A stretch of DNA of 64,000 nt. Origin: an uncultured Bacteroidota bacterium. GTDB taxonomy: Bacteria; Bacteroidota; Bacteroidia; AKYH767-A; OLB10. The stretch spans positions 21,753-85,752 of the forward strand of contig CAADHD010000025.1 of NCBI GenBank assembly GCA_900696575.1. The letters are read 5' to 3'. Both the position numbers and the translations under genes were made by a program. The notes beneath the pieces were generated by a model, which was not told the DNA's origin, searched no databases, and saw nothing but the letters and a program-made list of their open reading frames with translations. Of this stretch, positions 25,687 through 34,947 are shown in pieces (position 1 is the stretch's first letter; each line of letters starts with the position of its first letter).

Positions 25687-27105
25687 TTATTTTCCTTTTC
25701 CTTTGATGATGGTGTAAACGGTGTAAAATAAAATTTTAAAATCGAGAGCTAATGACATGTTTTCAATGTAAATGATGTCGAATTTCATGCGCTCAACCAT
25801 TTCATCCACATTTTCGGCATAACCGAATTTAACTTGCCCCCAAGAGGTTATACCCGGTCTTACTTTATGCAAGTGCCGGTAAACCGGTGCGCGCTGAATA
25901 ATTTTATCGGCAAAATACTGTCGCTCCGGACGAGGACCAACCAATGACATTTCACCTTTCAGTACATTGAAAAACTGCGGGAATTCATCGAGTCTGTACT
26001 TTCTGATAAACTTTCCGATTTTGGTTACCCGTTCATCCGTATCGCTCGACAATAACGGCTTGCCATCACTTTCTGCATCCATTTTCATACTGCGGAATTT
26101 GTAAATAATAAACGGATTGCCATGCAGTCCAATCCGTTCCTGCCTGAAAAACACCGGTCCTTTACTGCCAATCTTTATCAGAATGGCAAGTATTATAAAC
26201 AGCGGCAAACAAACCATCAATACGGTAATGGATACTGAAATATCAATCAGCCGTTTTAAGACTTGTTGCCATACCGGCATCAGGTAAGGGTGTACTTCAA
26301 TTAAGGGAGCACCGAAAAGCCCGGTCATTCTTACGGTTCCGGATAGTATATCATACATGTCAGGAATTACTTTCACAATAATTTCTGAATCATCAAGCTC
26401 ATTTAAAATTCTTCCTATGCTTTCATGTTCTGAAGATTCAATGGCAATGATGGCTTCATCCACCTTATGGTTTTTTATAATGTGAGGTATGTCTTCAATA
26501 CCACCCAAATGAGGAAGGTGTTTGCCTAAAAGCCTTCCGTTTGTATCGTCAACATGTATAAAACCGATGAACTTCTGTCCCTGGCTTGAAGGAAGCTTTT
26601 CAATTTCTTCATAAAGTTTGAGTGCTTTGGCATTGCTTCCGATAAGCAGGGTAGGAAAACCTATTTTACGTGTTTTGATTTTATAGCCGGTATGCGAAAC
26701 AATCAATATCCTGAACAAGCTGGTTAATCCGGCATGGAGGCTGAAGAGCACTAAAAAAGTTTCGTAATACGTTTTGTAGGAAATGATGATGTCATCAAGC
26801 AAAAGGAGAAAGAAAATTATCAGCACGCCAATGAATGAAGCGTACAATGTCTGGCCCAATACTTTGATTCTTGCTTTGCGGAAGATGTTGCTGTAGAAAC
26901 CAAGGAAGGCATAAAACAGAATCCAGATAAACGGAATAACAGCTACTCCGAAATAAAATTTCCAGTCATCGCCAATGCTGACTTCTACCCCGAACTTCTC
27001 GCTTTCAATAAAGAATTTTCTGTAAGCATAAAAGCCTGCCCATGCCAGCATAGCCGCAACAAAATCAGCTATGATGTACTTAAAGGTTTCAAGCCTTTTG
27101 TTCAT
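25687..27105 (-). CDS. Undecaprenyl-phosphate sugar phosphotransferase
   Basis: 472-residue polyprenyl-phosphate hexose-1-phosphate transferase of the WbaP/WcaJ type, which starts an exopolysaccharide or O-unit on the lipid carrier. Four to five membrane helices fill residues 1-130; a CoA-binding-like domain (residues 140-260) follows; a fifth hydrophobic helix near 280 leads to the catalytic domain with FFRQERIGLHGNPFIIYKFR, RKYRLDEFPQFFNVLKGEMS and LVGPRPERQYF. Its ATG shares one base with the preceding stop (TAATG). The sugar is unknown. No glycosyltransferase cluster is adjacent. Confidence 0.93.
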   Translation of the reverse strand: MNKRLETFKYIIADFVAAMLAWAGFYAYRKFFIESEKFGVEVSIGDDWKFYFGVAVIPFIWILFYAFLGFYSNIFRKARIKVLGQTLYASFIGVLIIFFLLLLDDIIISYKTYYETFLVLFSLHAGLTSLFRILIVSHTGYKIKTRKIGFPTLLIGSNAKALKLYEEIEKLPSSQGQKFIGFIHVDDTNGRLLGKHLPHLGGIEDIPHIIKNHKVDEAIIAIESSEHESIGRILNELDDSEIIVKVIPDMYDILSGTVRMTGLFGAPLIEVHPYLMPVWQQVLKRLIDISVSITVLMVCLPLFIILAILIKIGSKGPVFFRQERIGLHGNPFIIYKFRSMKMDAESDGKPLLSSDTDERVTKIGKFIRKYRLDEFPQFFNVLKGEMSLVGPRPERQYFADKIIQRAPVYRHLHKVRPGITSWGQVKFGYAENVDEMVERMKFDIIYIENMSLALDFKILFYTVYTIIKGKGK

Positions 27106-27968
27106 TAGTTGTGAATTACTTTCAGATTATCAAAAAAGAAAACAGCACTGCTGCTGCCTTCCGATAAACCGGCTTTCAGATACAATTTGAAATCGTTGGC
27201 ATTCGTATGTTCTGCAGGTCCTGAGGCGAGGTTTACATATAACTTGTTCCAGGTGCTTTTAGGGTTAACGGTAACAGCATACCAACGCTGAGTGCCGCTT
27301 AAAGCATAATTGGCGGTAAGTCCGATTTCGAACTGCCCCGTGCATTTATAATTCAGCTCCAAAAAAATGGCTTTGTTAAGTTTTGGAAGTGTAAAACTTA
27401 GAGAGCTTTCCACATCAAAACCGGGAAAAGAATTATTCAATTGAATAACTCCGCTATTGTTTCCCTCGAAAATTTCAGGGCTGCCTGAAGGAAGGAACAC
27501 CATGTCTGCGCCAGCACCGGTAGTAGAGATAAAACCGATTCCCGAGCCGGGATTGTCAAAATTTTCAGACCATTTAAAGATAGCATTGTCCGTGTATTCA
27601 AACACAGGATTGATTTCAGTTATGTTGCCCGGAGTAAGTGTAAGTGTTGAGCTGTACGATTTATAAAAAGGATAAATACCACGCGCTGCCGCAATTCCGT
27701 TTACACTGATGCCGGCTGAAAACACAAAAGAATGTTCACCTTCATACAACAAAGGAAAAGTGGAGCCTGAGGGATGACAGCCGGCCGCCTGGTTATCTAC
27801 AAAAACATAAAGGTCTATTATCTTATGCGAACCGCTGCCCTGAAATGGAGTGGTGTTTACCACTATATCATTTCCTTTGATGTATGCCGGTATGGGTTCA
27901 TCAGGATTGATGAGATTACATGAAGGTATCAGTATTGAAAAGGCTGATATCAATATCAGGTTACGCAT
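27105..27968 (-). CDS. Lipoprotein of unknown function
   Basis: 287-residue lipoprotein: MRNLILISAFSILIPSC gives a lipobox ending at Cys17. The N-terminal half (IVVNTTPFQGSGSHKIIDLYVFVDNQ, then LYEGEHSFVF) looks like an Ig-like domain. The second half ends with a lectin-like jelly-roll pattern (SSAVFFFDNLKVIHN). I have no function for it. It overlaps the oxidoreductase gene by eight bases and the sugar transferase by one, which ties it firmly to this operon and suggests a link to the exported polysaccharide. Confidence 0.78.
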   Translation of the reverse strand: MRNLILISAFSILIPSCNLINPDEPIPAYIKGNDIVVNTTPFQGSGSHKIIDLYVFVDNQAAGCHPSGSTFPLLYEGEHSFVFSAGISVNGIAAARGIYPFYKSYSSTLTLTPGNITEINPVFEYTDNAIFKWSENFDNPGSGIGFISTTGAGADMVFLPSGSPEIFEGNNSGVIQLNNSFPGFDVESSLSFTLPKLNKAIFLELNYKCTGQFEIGLTANYALSGTQRWYAVTVNPKSTWNKLYVNLASGPAEHTNANDFKLYLKAGLSEGSSSAVFFFDNLKVIHN

Positions 27969-28941
27969 ATTTTAAAACAGGTTGAATCGTCTCTGAAATC
28001 TGATTGGCTACTCTTACGGCAGCAGCACCGGCAGCTGCGTTGATGGTAACCGGTTTTTTATTCAGGATGGAATCAATCCATACATCATGCTCCTCCTGTA
28101 TAGCATTGTTATTTTCAATTTTCGGATCGTGGATGTAAATCTGCTTTTGTCCCTTTTCTCCTAAATCAATAATTACCGAAAGCGGGTCAGGTGTTCCTTT
28201 TACCTCATGCAGTTCAAGTATGGAAGATTTCTTATCCAGAAAATCAACACTGATGTAGGCATTTTGCTGAAAGAACCTTGCCTTACGCATGTTCTTCATG
28301 GAAATACGGCTGGCGGTTAGATTTGCCGTGCATCCGTTTTCAAACTCAATACGAGCATTTGCAATGTCGGGTGAATCGCTCACAACAGCCACTCCGCTGG
28401 CATGAATATTTTTTATTTCCGACTTTACCACGCTTAGAATAATGTCAATGTCATGAATCATCAAATCATAAACAACGCTAACATCGGTTCCGCGCGGATT
28501 GAATTGTGCCAACCGATGACCCTCAATAAACATCGGATTATTGATAAACGAAGCAGCCGCTTTAAAGGCAGGATTATATCTCTCCACATGGCCGGTTTGA
28601 ACCGTAAGGCCGGTTTGTTTTTCCAATACTGCAATTTCTTCTGCTTCGGCAATGGTTGTTGTTAAAGGCTTTTCAATAAAAACATGTTTTCCCTTTTGCA
28701 AACATGATTTGGCATATTGAAAATGAGATGGAGTAGGAGAGGCTACCACTACGGCTTCGCAATTTTCAATCAGTTGCTCAGTAGAAGGAAATGCTTTTAT
28801 ACTAAACAACTTCTCAGCCTCGTTTGAGGTGTTACTGTCTGTATCATAAAATCCAATTACCTGAATACGAGGATTGACTTGCAACAGCCTTATATGAATT
28901 TTACCCAAATGGCCTGCACCGATTACACCTGTTCGTAACAT
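27961..28941 (-). CDS. Gfo/Idh/MocA family oxidoreductase
   Basis: 326-residue NAD(P)-dependent sugar oxidoreductase. The dinucleotide fold is GVIGAGHLGKIHIRLLQ at residues 5-21; the EKPLTTTIAEAEE motif near 93 holds the catalytic Lys of the family, followed by GHVERYNPAF. The C-terminal beta-sheet domain covers residues 130-300. Members modify UDP-sugars or inositol-type substrates. Being first gene of an operon with a polyprenyl-phosphate sugar transferase, a role in nucleotide-sugar modification is plausible but unproven. Confidence 0.9.
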   Translation of the reverse strand: MLRTGVIGAGHLGKIHIRLLQVNPRIQVIGFYDTDSNTSNEAEKLFSIKAFPSTEQLIENCEAVVVASPTPSHFQYAKSCLQKGKHVFIEKPLTTTIAEAEEIAVLEKQTGLTVQTGHVERYNPAFKAAASFINNPMFIEGHRLAQFNPRGTDVSVVYDLMIHDIDIILSVVKSEIKNIHASGVAVVSDSPDIANARIEFENGCTANLTASRISMKNMRKARFFQQNAYISVDFLDKKSSILELHEVKGTPDPLSVIIDLGEKGQKQIYIHDPKIENNNAIQEEHDVWIDSILNKKPVTINAAAGAAAVRVANQISETIQPVLKYA

Positions 28942-28958
28942 GCTTTAAGATTAAAGTG

Positions 28959-28966
28959 CAAACCTA
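28959..28966 (-). promoter_or_regulatory. Candidate -7 box (TAGGTTTG) of the Gfo/Idh operon
   Basis: Minus-strand TAGGTTTG fits TAnnTTTG and lies 17 bases upstream of the oxidoreductase ATG. Confidence 0.35.
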
Positions 28967-29031
28967 ATCCATCAAACCCGAAATGACAATTCAATCAGGT
29001 TTTGTATTATTAATCAGCTTGTTGATTTACA

Positions 29032-29039
29032 TACATTTG
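29032..29039 (+). promoter_or_regulatory. Candidate -7 box (TACATTTG) of the FAH operon
   Basis: TACATTTG fits TAnnTTTG, 34 bases before the FAH-family ATG at 29074. Confidence 0.35.
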
Positions 29040-29073
29040 CAAACTCCGTTAAAACAATTTTATAGTTAGAAAA

Positions 29074-30096
29074 ATGAAACTTATAACCTTCCTTTTAAAT
29101 CAAACCGAAACATTAGCCATTCTTCACCGCGATGCTGTATATCCGCTGCAGAAAGTTGCACAACAAAGGGGTTTAAAAATTTCGGGAATGATGAATGATT
29201 TTCTGAATACCGGAGAAAAGGAAATGGAAGCTGCCATGAAATTGGACAGCGAAATAAAATCAGGAAGGATAGATTTTAAACCGATTCACATATCGGATGT
29301 AAATTTATTGGCACCCGTTCCGCGGCCTGCTTCACTGCGCGATGGGTATGCTTTTCGCCAGCATGTAGCCGCTGCCAGACGAAACCGCGGAGTGGAAATG
29401 ATTCCTGAGTTTGATGAATACCCGATCTTTTATTTTTCCAACCATCAGGCCGTGCAGGGCCCTGGCGATGTTTGGTGTATGCCCGACCATTTCAGGCAAT
29501 TGGATTTTGAACTGGAATGGGCAGCTGTTATCGGTAAAAGGGGTATAAACATTAAAGCTGCAGAAGCTGACGCCTATATTGCAGGATATACCATTATGAA
29601 TGACATGAGCGCCCGAACATTGCAGATGGAAGAAATGAAACTCAACCTTGGTCCGGCAAAAGGAAAGGATTTCAGCACAGTAATAGGTCCTTATCTCATT
29701 ACACCTGATGAACTGAAGGAATACCTCATGCCCTGCAAAGCAAATCATACCGGAAACAATTACAACCTGAAGATGACCTGCAAGGTTAACGGTGTGCAGG
29801 TATCAGAAGGAAATACGGGCGATATGGACTGGACTTTTGCAGAAATAATTGAACGCTGCGCTTACGGGGTACACATAATGCCCGGTGATGTGATTGGTTC
29901 AGGAACTGTGGGTACGGGTTGCTTTCTTGAACTGAACGGAACAGGAAAATTGCTTAACAAAGACTACCAGCCGCAATGGCTAAAGGAAAATGATTTGATT
30001 GAGATGGAAATTACTGCACTTGGAATACTTACCAATTCCATACGAAAAGTTAACAGCGATTTTTCCATTCTTGCCTTAAAGAAAAAATCAAATTAA
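29074..30096 (+). CDS. Fumarylacetoacetate hydrolase family protein
   Basis: 340-residue FAH-fold enzyme, longer than the usual 200-280 residue bacterial FAH-domain proteins and with its own N-terminal domain (residues 1-100). The metal-binding core is visible: QLDFELEWAAVIGKRG (acidic ligands), YTIMNDMSARTLQ, GPAKGKDFSTVIGPYL, and GSGTVGTGCFLELNG at the C-terminal end. The family cleaves or hydrates beta-diketo acids such as those in aromatic degradation; this one's substrate is not evident. It precedes an MFS carrier by 45 bases, which suggests a shared transported substrate. Confidence 0.9.
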   Translation: MKLITFLLNQTETLAILHRDAVYPLQKVAQQRGLKISGMMNDFLNTGEKEMEAAMKLDSEIKSGRIDFKPIHISDVNLLAPVPRPASLRDGYAFRQHVAAARRNRGVEMIPEFDEYPIFYFSNHQAVQGPGDVWCMPDHFRQLDFELEWAAVIGKRGINIKAAEADAYIAGYTIMNDMSARTLQMEEMKLNLGPAKGKDFSTVIGPYLITPDELKEYLMPCKANHTGNNYNLKMTCKVNGVQVSEGNTGDMDWTFAEIIERCAYGVHIMPGDVIGSGTVGTGCFLELNGTGKLLNKDYQPQWLKENDLIEMEITALGILTNSIRKVNSDFSILALKKKSN

Positions 30097-30141
30097 GCTC
30101 ATCTTCCGAATCTGTTTTAGTTTAGCCGCATTGAAAAGAGC

Positions 30142-31419
30142 ATGAAGCAGGGAGAGATACGTAACCCTTTCAACTTTTTAGTAATAGTGGCTTCACTGGG
30201 TTACTTTGTTGATATCTATGATCTTATTTTGTTCAATGTAATCAAGAAAGAAAGTCTCGAAGCCTTGGGGCTTGGCGGTGGAGATTACGAAAGCAATGAA
30301 ATTTTTCTATTCAACTGCCAGATGATCGGCATGCTGATTGGCGGAATTATATGGGGAGTAATGGGTGATAAAATCGGGAGGTTAAAAGTTTTATTCGGAT
30401 CCATTTTACTTTATTCTTCCGCTAACATTGCCAATGCCTTTACAACGGATTTAACTACCTATGCCATTGTGCGGTTTCTTGCCGGGCTCGGATTAGCAGG
30501 TGAATTGGGTGCAGGAATTACCTTGGTAGTTGAAACCATGCATAAAGAATTCCGCGGTTACGGAACTATGATTATCGTAACATTCGGTGCTTTAGGAGCT
30601 GTTTTCGCAAGCATTGTTGGCAAAGAAGGAGCATTGTTTGCCGGTTGGTTCAACCAGATTACGGGTGCCAGCTTTGCCGGCTGGCAAATGGCTTATATTG
30701 TTGGAGGAGGATTGGGTTTACTGCTGTTATTTTTAAGGATTGGAACGATCGAGTCAGGCATGTATAAGCAACTGGAAATGGATAAACATGTTTCCAGAGG
30801 AGATTTAAAAATCATATTCGGAAAAAAAGAAAACCTGCTTAAGTACCTCAACTGCATCATGATTGGATTACCCATCTGGTTTATTATTGGAGTACTCATT
30901 GCTTTATCAGTTGGCATCACCCGCGAAACCGGAATTGAAAATGTTGTTACCGGTACTGCCATCATGTATGCCTACATCGGTTTATCGGTAGGCGATTTAT
31001 TAAGCGGTTTGCTTAGTCAGTATTTCCGTTCCAGAAAAAAAGTGGTAATCAGCTATCTGCTTTCCTCTTTTGTGCTTATTTTAATTTACCTCTTTCCGTT
31101 TAGCAAATCACTCGCATCATTTTACTTACTTTGTTTCCTGTTAGGGTGTGCAACGGGATATTGGGCATTGTTTGTTACCATTGCTTCTGAGCAATTTGGA
31201 ACCAACATCCGGAGTACGGTTACCAATACAGTTCCTAATTTTGTAAGAGGCTCTGTAGTGCCCATCACCTTGCTTTACAAAACGCTGGAGACGGTTTTTC
31301 AGTCGCGGGTTTACAGTGCTCTTGCCGTAGGAACCATTTGCATTGTGCTGGCTTTCTACGCAATTCTTTCAGTAAAGGAAACATTCAGCAAAGATTTGAA
31401 CTACATAGAAGAATGCTGA
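30142..31419 (+). CDS. MFS transporter, organic-acid-like
   Basis: 425-residue major facilitator with 12 predicted helices. MGDKIGRLKVLFGS is the signature loop between helices 2 and 3; RFLAGLGLAGELGAGITLV resembles the helix-5 region of the sugar/acid porters (SHS/AAHS type). The start MKQGEIRNPFNFLVIVASLG lacks a signal peptide. It follows the FAH-family enzyme and overlaps the CoA-binding protein by seven bases. A carboxylic or aromatic acid substrate is an inference from that context. Confidence 0.88.
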   Translation: MKQGEIRNPFNFLVIVASLGYFVDIYDLILFNVIKKESLEALGLGGGDYESNEIFLFNCQMIGMLIGGIIWGVMGDKIGRLKVLFGSILLYSSANIANAFTTDLTTYAIVRFLAGLGLAGELGAGITLVVETMHKEFRGYGTMIIVTFGALGAVFASIVGKEGALFAGWFNQITGASFAGWQMAYIVGGGLGLLLLFLRIGTIESGMYKQLEMDKHVSRGDLKIIFGKKENLLKYLNCIMIGLPIWFIIGVLIALSVGITRETGIENVVTGTAIMYAYIGLSVGDLLSGLLSQYFRSRKKVVISYLLSSFVLILIYLFPFSKSLASFYLLCFLLGCATGYWALFVTIASEQFGTNIRSTVTNTVPNFVRGSVVPITLLYKTLETVFQSRVYSALAVGTICIVLAFYAILSVKETFSKDLNYIEEC

Positions 31420-31775
31420 AGAAAATATTAGTGATTGGTGCCAGTGAAAACCCGGCACGCTATTCATTTATGGCCGTAAACCGATTGCTTATGTCAGGCT
31501 ATGAGGTAATAGCGGTGGGAGTTAAAAAAGGAAAGATAAGAGAGGTTAATATTATTACGGAAATGAATGCGGTTGAAGCTGTGCATACCGTTACTCTTTA
31601 TATCAACCCTATACATCAGGAAGCCTATTACGATGCTATATTGAAATTAAAACCCCAAAGAGTCATTTTCAATCCTGGGGCAGAGAACCCCGATTTTGAA
31701 GAGCAATTGCAAAAAGCCGGAATTGAAACCGTGCAAGCCTGCACTTTGGTAATGCTTTCAACCGGCCAGTTTTGA
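31413..31775 (+). CDS. CoA-binding domain protein
   Basis: 120-residue stand-alone CoA-binding Rossmann domain. I use the ATG at 31413 (MLKKILVIGASENPARYSF) instead of the track's 31338, since the former begins right at the fold. The nucleotide loop is VIGASENPARYS, and the end has VIFNPGAENPDFE. Such YccU-like proteins are common and poorly understood. It overlaps the MFS stop by seven bases, so it is translated from the same mRNA. Confidence 0.87.
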   Translation: MLKKILVIGASENPARYSFMAVNRLLMSGYEVIAVGVKKGKIREVNIITEMNAVEAVHTVTLYINPIHQEAYYDAILKLKPQRVIFNPGAENPDFEEQLQKAGIETVQACTLVMLSTGQF

Positions 31776-31821
31776 GAATTCAACCGGTCATTTATAAACG
31801 TGCGTATAACGAGTGCCGATT

Positions 31822-32502
31822 TTAATTCTGTGAAAACACCCTTCCGGTTTCGCAACGGATTATACGGCCGGGAAAATTTTCAATCAATGAATAATTGTGC
31901 GTAGCCATAATGGCAGCGGTTCCGGTTTTGGTTATGTCATGCAGCAATGCCATAATTTCCCTGGTAGTTTCCGGATCCAGATTGCCGCTGGGTTCATCGG
32001 CAAGAATTACATCAGGATGATTAAGAAGCGCGCGCGCAATGACTACACGCTGCTGCTCGCCACCACTGAGTTCATGCGGCATTTTAAATCCTTTGGTTGA
32101 CAGGCCAACCATGGCAAGTGTTTCCTGAATACGGTCATCCATTTTTTGTTTGTCGGTCCAGCCTGTAGCTTTAAGTACAAACAAAAGGTTTTCGCGAACT
32201 GTCCTGTCGCTCAGTAACTGAAAATCCTGAAAAACAATACCAAGTTTTCTGCGCAGGTAAGGAATTTGTTTTGATTTAAGTTTAGTTAAATCAAAACCTG
32301 CTATATAGCCTGATCCTTGATTTATTTTCAACTCTCCGTAAAGTGCTTTTAACAAGCTGCTTTTTCCGCTTCCCGTTTTGCCAATGAGATAAACAAATTC
32401 TCCTTTATTTACCGTTAACGAAACTTCCGAAAGAATAAGGTTCTTTTTCTGAAATACATTTACTTTTTCTAAGCTGATGACCATTGTGTTATTGTTTTCC
32501 AT
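31822..32502 (-). CDS. ftsE: Cell division ATP-binding protein FtsE
   Basis: 226-residue ABC ATPase. Walker A is IGKTGSGKSSLL, signature LSGGEQQRVVIARAL, Walker B VILADEPSGNLD, switch His in ATHNYS. The length and the QDFQLLSDRTVRENLLFVL stretch match FtsE, which with FtsX controls peptidoglycan hydrolases at the septum. The true start may be the second Met (MVISLEKV). FtsX is not adjacent in this window. The related LolD family is the main alternative. Confidence 0.85.
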   Translation of the reverse strand: MENNNTMVISLEKVNVFQKKNLILSEVSLTVNKGEFVYLIGKTGSGKSSLLKALYGELKINQGSGYIAGFDLTKLKSKQIPYLRRKLGIVFQDFQLLSDRTVRENLLFVLKATGWTDKQKMDDRIQETLAMVGLSTKGFKMPHELSGGEQQRVVIARALLNHPDVILADEPSGNLDPETTREIMALLHDITKTGTAAIMATHNYSLIENFPGRIIRCETGRVFSQN

Positions 32503-32505
32503 TTG

Positions 32506-32709
32506 TTACCAATCTATTTTTATAACCTTGCCATAAGGCATGGAATTGAGTTGATTCATTATTTCATCTTCCTTCATAGACAATCCAAGTTTTGCAATGG
32601 CTTTTTCGGGTCTGTCAAGCCGGAAGTAGGCAATCAGGGTAAAATCGTTATCGCGAATCTGAACATAATCAGGAATACGGGCTTTCCCTTTAATTTTCAG
32701 CACATACAT
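32506..32709 (-). CDS. Small conserved protein next to ftsE
   Basis: 67-residue soluble protein (MYVLKIKGKARIPDYVQIRD...). It is three bases upstream of ftsE, so the two are one operon. The pattern IPDYVQIRDNDFTLIAYFRLDRPE resembles a small protein that I recall being conserved in Bacteroidota at this place (annotated fjo21 in some Flavobacterium genomes). No functional knowledge is available to me. The position and codon-level sense make it a real gene. Confidence 0.75.
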   Translation of the reverse strand: MYVLKIKGKARIPDYVQIRDNDFTLIAYFRLDRPEKAIAKLGLSMKEDEIMNQLNSMPYGKVIKIDW

Positions 32710-32786
32710 ACGGAAGCAAACTTAAGCCGAAGAATCAGCATTGAAAGGAATTTACATTAAGGAAATCAACAACCTCATGAACAGCA

Positions 32787-33614
32787 TTATTGGTTGCTGG
32801 TGATGATTGTGCGATGAGGAAAGGAGATTCCAACATTGTTTTTCCTGAATTCTTCAACCAACATAAACCGGAGGTCGCTTTTAACTGTTTCAACAAAAAA
32901 CATATTGGATGTCCAGAACAGAAGGTCAAAAACAAAACCTGATTCATTAAAATCGTAGAACCTGACTTTAGGTGCAGGTTTATCAAGAACATCTTTATGC
33001 CCCTGGGCAATTTCCAAAAGAATTTTTTTCACCTTATGAATATCGGTATCTGCTCCAACCGTAAATCGGATATAAAACCGAGTTCGGTCTGTAGTCTGAT
33101 GGCTCCAGTTCACCACATTGTCTGATACTAATTTTGAGTTAGGAACAATAATCGTTACTCCGTCTCTTGTTTCAATACGTGAGGTGCGCAGTCCAATATG
33201 TTTAACCCTTCCGACTACCGACTCAATCTCTACGATATTCCCTACCTGAAGTGTTCCTTCAAATAAAATAATGATACCGCTTACAAAGTCGTTGAATGTA
33301 TGCTGCAAACCAAAGCCAATGCCTACAAGTAAAGCGGCAGAACCTGCCGTAAGCACTGTAAGGTTTATACCAAGAACAGCGAGTATTAAAAAGGCTGCAA
33401 TTACATAAATAAAGTACCTGAACAACTGAGCCAATGAATGATATCTGCCTTCAGCACCTGCCTCCTCTTTTCCGGCCCGCTTAATCAGGAGCTTTTTGAA
33501 AACGGAGGTAATAATGTAAGCACCAAGAATTATAAAAATAACCTTGCCGGCATCAAAAACAGTCAGCGAAAACTGTTTGGAATTTATGAGCTGATAATCC
33601 AGTATTGAAAACAC
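32787..33614 (-). CDS. Small mechanosensitive channel, MscS family
   Basis: 275-residue MscS-type channel. Helices lie at residues 22-45, 65-85 and 88-110; the pore helix contains GSAALLVGIGFGLQHTFNDFVSGIIILFEG, the standard MscS TM3 pattern. The cytoplasmic beta domain has GNIVEIESVVGRVKHIGLRTSRIETRDG and IVPNSKLVSDNVVNWS. It opens under membrane tension to release solutes. It is divergent from the m5C methyltransferase gene. Confidence 0.93.
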   Translation of the reverse strand: MFSILDYQLINSKQFSLTVFDAGKVIFIILGAYIITSVFKKLLIKRAGKEEAGAEGRYHSLAQLFRYFIYVIAAFLILAVLGINLTVLTAGSAALLVGIGFGLQHTFNDFVSGIIILFEGTLQVGNIVEIESVVGRVKHIGLRTSRIETRDGVTIIVPNSKLVSDNVVNWSHQTTDRTRFYIRFTVGADTDIHKVKKILLEIAQGHKDVLDKPAPKVRFYDFNESGFVFDLLFWTSNMFFVETVKSDLRFMLVEEFRKNNVGISFPHRTIITSNQ

Positions 33615-33650
33615 CGGATAAAAGTAAAAATAGTTGCATTATTGCACAGT

Positions 33651-34844
33651 ATGATCAAAACAAAAGATTTACTGCTATTCGAAAAGGCCGCCAATTTCAT
33701 TAAGATCTACAGTGGTGATACTTCCTTAGCCGAAAGCCTGCGTACTCATTTTAAGATTCACAAGAACATGGGAGTGAATGACAGGCGAAGGTTCAGCCAG
33801 ATAATTTATAGTTACTACAGGACAGGCAGATTGCTTAACGGAAATAACCTGGAAGAAAACCTGATGCTTTCTTCATTTCTGCTTGGTACAGAAGAAACCA
33901 TGATTATTAAAGCTGTGTGTAGTACATTTTCATTTATTAAAGCGGATGCATTTGTAAAGCCCATCGAAGAGAAAGTAAAGTTTTTAGTGGATAATAAAAT
34001 TATTAATACCGATACTAAAATTTTCCCATACCCTGAATTACTCAGTAAAGAGGTAGATGAAGATGCCTATTCATGGAGCCTATTCAGGCAATCACTGGCA
34101 TTTATAAGGGTCAGAAAAAACTTTATTAAGGAAGTACTGGAAGAGTTGAAACAGAATGATATAGAGCCGTTAGTTTCTGAAAGAAATGATGAATGCCTAG
34201 GTTTTGAACCGGCCTCCAAGTTAACGCTTCTTGATTCATTTGAAAAAGGAAAATTTGTGATTCAGGACAAAAATTCGCAGCGCACGCTTGACGATCTTCC
34301 CGTATTGAAGCCAACCGATTACTGGTGGGATTGTTGCTGCGGGGCAGGAGGGAAAAGCTTATTGTTTAAAGAAAAATTCAGCACTAACAGAATTGTGTTA
34401 TCCGATTCGCGCAAATCGGTTCTTGAAAATGCTAAAATTCGTATGCAGCAAGCCGGATATGACCGACCTGAAATCATGCAGATTAATCTGGAAAATGGCG
34501 GAGCGCCACAAAATTTTATAAACAAGTTTGACGGCATTATTGCTGATGTTCCCTGTTCCGGTTCAGGTACCTGGGCGCGCTCTCCTGAACAGGTTTACTT
34601 TTTCAGGCCTTTTGCTTTAAAGGAATTTGTTGAAAAACAACAAAGAATTCTTGATAATATACATCCTTGCTTGAAAAAAGGTGGCTACCTGCTTTATATT
34701 ACCTGTTCGGTATTTAAAGATGAAAATGAAGCCATGGTTGACCGAATTATCAATTCGAGATATGAACTGAAGAGCATGAAATTGTTAGGAGGCTGGAATC
34801 ACAATTCAGATTCTTTATTCACGGCAATGCTTAAGAAAAAGTGA
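33651..34844 (+). CDS. RNA cytosine-C5 methyltransferase, RsmB/NOL1-like
   Basis: 397 residues from the ATG at 33651; the track's start at 33642 is a TTG. The N-terminal region (1-130) resembles the NusB-like helical domain of RsmB. The SAM-dependent core has CCCGAGGKSLLF (motif I), ADVPCSGSGTWARSPE with the motif IV Cys, and YITCSVFKDENE with the catalytic TCS Cys. It therefore should make 5-methylcytosine in rRNA, though the exact site is unknown. Standalone gene, divergent from mscS. Confidence 0.9.
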   Translation: MIKTKDLLLFEKAANFIKIYSGDTSLAESLRTHFKIHKNMGVNDRRRFSQIIYSYYRTGRLLNGNNLEENLMLSSFLLGTEETMIIKAVCSTFSFIKADAFVKPIEEKVKFLVDNKIINTDTKIFPYPELLSKEVDEDAYSWSLFRQSLAFIRVRKNFIKEVLEELKQNDIEPLVSERNDECLGFEPASKLTLLDSFEKGKFVIQDKNSQRTLDDLPVLKPTDYWWDCCCGAGGKSLLFKEKFSTNRIVLSDSRKSVLENAKIRMQQAGYDRPEIMQINLENGGAPQNFINKFDGIIADVPCSGSGTWARSPEQVYFFRPFALKEFVEKQQRILDNIHPCLKKGGYLLYITCSVFKDENEAMVDRIINSRYELKSMKLLGGWNHNSDSLFTAMLKKK

Positions 34845-34910
34845 TTTTCAATTTCATTTGCATTTGATTTTAATCTTTTTGACTTACACAGAGAGCTGAA
34901 TGTTTCTGCC

Positions 34911-34918
34911 TACCTTTG
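34911..34918 (+). promoter_or_regulatory. Candidate -7 box (TACCTTTG)
   Basis: TACCTTTG fits TAnnTTTG and lies 29 bases before the ATG at 34948. It shows that the track's start at 34900 is upstream of the transcript. Confidence 0.45.
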
Positions 34919-34947
34919 CCGAAACATCGCAGAAAATCCAATCTCTT

